From contig JAEXXW010000479.1 in the NCBI GenBank assembly GCA_023405565.1, positions 1 to 5,485 of the forward strand: a stretch of DNA of 5,485 bases, written 5' to 3'. This DNA comes from Pseudomonadota bacterium. Lineage in GTDB: Bacteria; Pseudomonadota; Alphaproteobacteria; Rhizobiales; Xanthobacteraceae. Under the pieces are notes generated by a model, which ran no database searches, was not told where the DNA came from, and saw nothing but the letters and a program-made list of their open reading frames with translations. This document shows positions 5,111 to 5,485 of this stretch, piece after piece; the stretch's first letter is position 1, and every line of letters begins with the position of its first letter. The translations under genes and the position numbers were made by a program.

Positions 5111-5485
5111 TAGAAAATGCGAATCGTCCCGGTCAGGGCGCGGGCCATTCCCGCGCCAAGCAATCCGCCGAACACCTTGAACTCGAAATCGTGCAATACG
5201 CCGTGCCGGCCGCGGAAGAACGATTGCGAATATTCCAGCAGGACGGCACCCAGAATGATGATCGCGCAGACGACGAAGAAGCGCTTGGGCTGAGCGAATG
5301 CCAGAAGGGCGCCCAAAATGAGGAAGCCGATAAAGCGATCGACATTGGCGCCAATCAAACGCGGTCGCCAGCCAATAGGGCCAAGGGTCATGAATGTGAT
5401 CATGGCTATCAATGCGCAGGCCGCGACGACCAGCAGCCCTTGAACCGGCCAAGGCTGCCACTCCGCAGTGAGCGTAACATCGGCT
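5110..5485 (-). CDS. VanZ-like family membrane protein, 5' end beyond window
   Basis: The frame is open to the right edge, giving 124 residues before the TAG at 5112. The only usual start inside the window is a TTG at 5412, but the 24 codons upstream of it read as good protein (WQPWPVQGLLVVAACAL) and complete a first membrane helix, so the true start is more likely outside. Three or four hydrophobic segments are visible. Counting from the TTG codon, the segment LLEYSQSFFRGRHGVLHDF (58-76) with E60, Q63, R69 and D75, followed by FGGLLGAG (81-88), matches the 'E..Q....R......D...N..G...G' pattern of VanZ-like proteins; the D25-R26 of NVDRFIGF may correspond to the family's DK..H motif. The role of most VanZ-like proteins is unknown; VanZ itself confers low-level teicoplanin resistance, which should not be assumed here. 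It converges on the monooxygenase gene and is likely unrelated to it. Confidence 0.72.
   Translation of the reverse strand, partial: ADVTLTAEWQPWPVQGLLVVAACALIAMITFMTLGPIGWRPRLIGANVDRFIGFLILGALLAFAQPKRFFVVCAIIILGAVLLEYSQSFFRGRHGVLHDFEFKVFGGLLGAGMARALTGTIRIF

Noticed and set aside
4949..5461. Minus-strand 170-codon frame overlapping the VanZ-like gene
   Set aside because: It is a frame-shifted reading of the VanZ-like region, Arg-rich, and crosses the terminator and the end of the convergent monooxygenase gene.
1..5485. CRISPR arrays, tRNA/rRNA genes, insertion sequences or phage genes
   Set aside because: No regularly spaced repeats, no cloverleaf or rRNA-like segments, and no transposase or integrase coding sequence were seen on either strand.

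Overview
The window looks like chromosomal DNA of a GC-rich alphaproteobacterium, most likely a Rhizobiales or Bradyrhizobium-like soil bacterium. This is inferred from codon usage strongly biased to G/C at third positions and from the gene content; no rRNA or marker gene is present to confirm it.

Left two thirds (1-3130, minus strand): an operon for a branched-chain-amino-acid-type (LIV/HAAT family) ABC importer. In transcription order it encodes a periplasmic solute-binding protein (1883-3130), a LivH-type permease (930-1808), a LivM-type permease (94-930) and the first 32 codons of a LivG-type ATPase (1-97, running off the left edge). The permease and ATPase genes overlap by 1 and 4 bases, so they are probably translationally coupled. 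The binding-protein gene is separated from livH by 74 bases holding a 9-bp GC-rich hairpin, a plausible attenuator that would leave more binding protein than permease.

Centre (3131-3481): a 351-base divergent intergenic region with several inverted repeats. These include two near-identical CTG(A/G)AAACAGG sites 32 bp apart, a 7-11-7 palindrome close to the monooxygenase start, and a 12-bp hairpin in the leader of the transporter operon. A regulator binding here could control both directions.

Right (3482-4972, plus strand): a complete 496-residue flavin-dependent aromatic monooxygenase of the HpaB/TftD/HadA family (reduced-flavin-using oxygenase component). The flavin reductase partner is not in the window. 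The divergent layout suggests that the importer brings in an aromatic compound that the monooxygenase hydroxylates, but the substrate cannot be read from sequence.

Far right (5110-5485, minus strand): the C-terminal part of a small VanZ-like membrane protein, converging on the monooxygenase gene and followed by a hairpin terminator. It is probably unrelated to the catabolic locus.

The genes are recognisable members of known families and I see no clearly new system. The least ordinary points are the binding protein (Tat-type signal plus a Cys/Gly-rich C-terminal tail carrying its only two cysteines), apparent Tyr/His changes in the monooxygenase active site, and the repeat-rich divergent control region.
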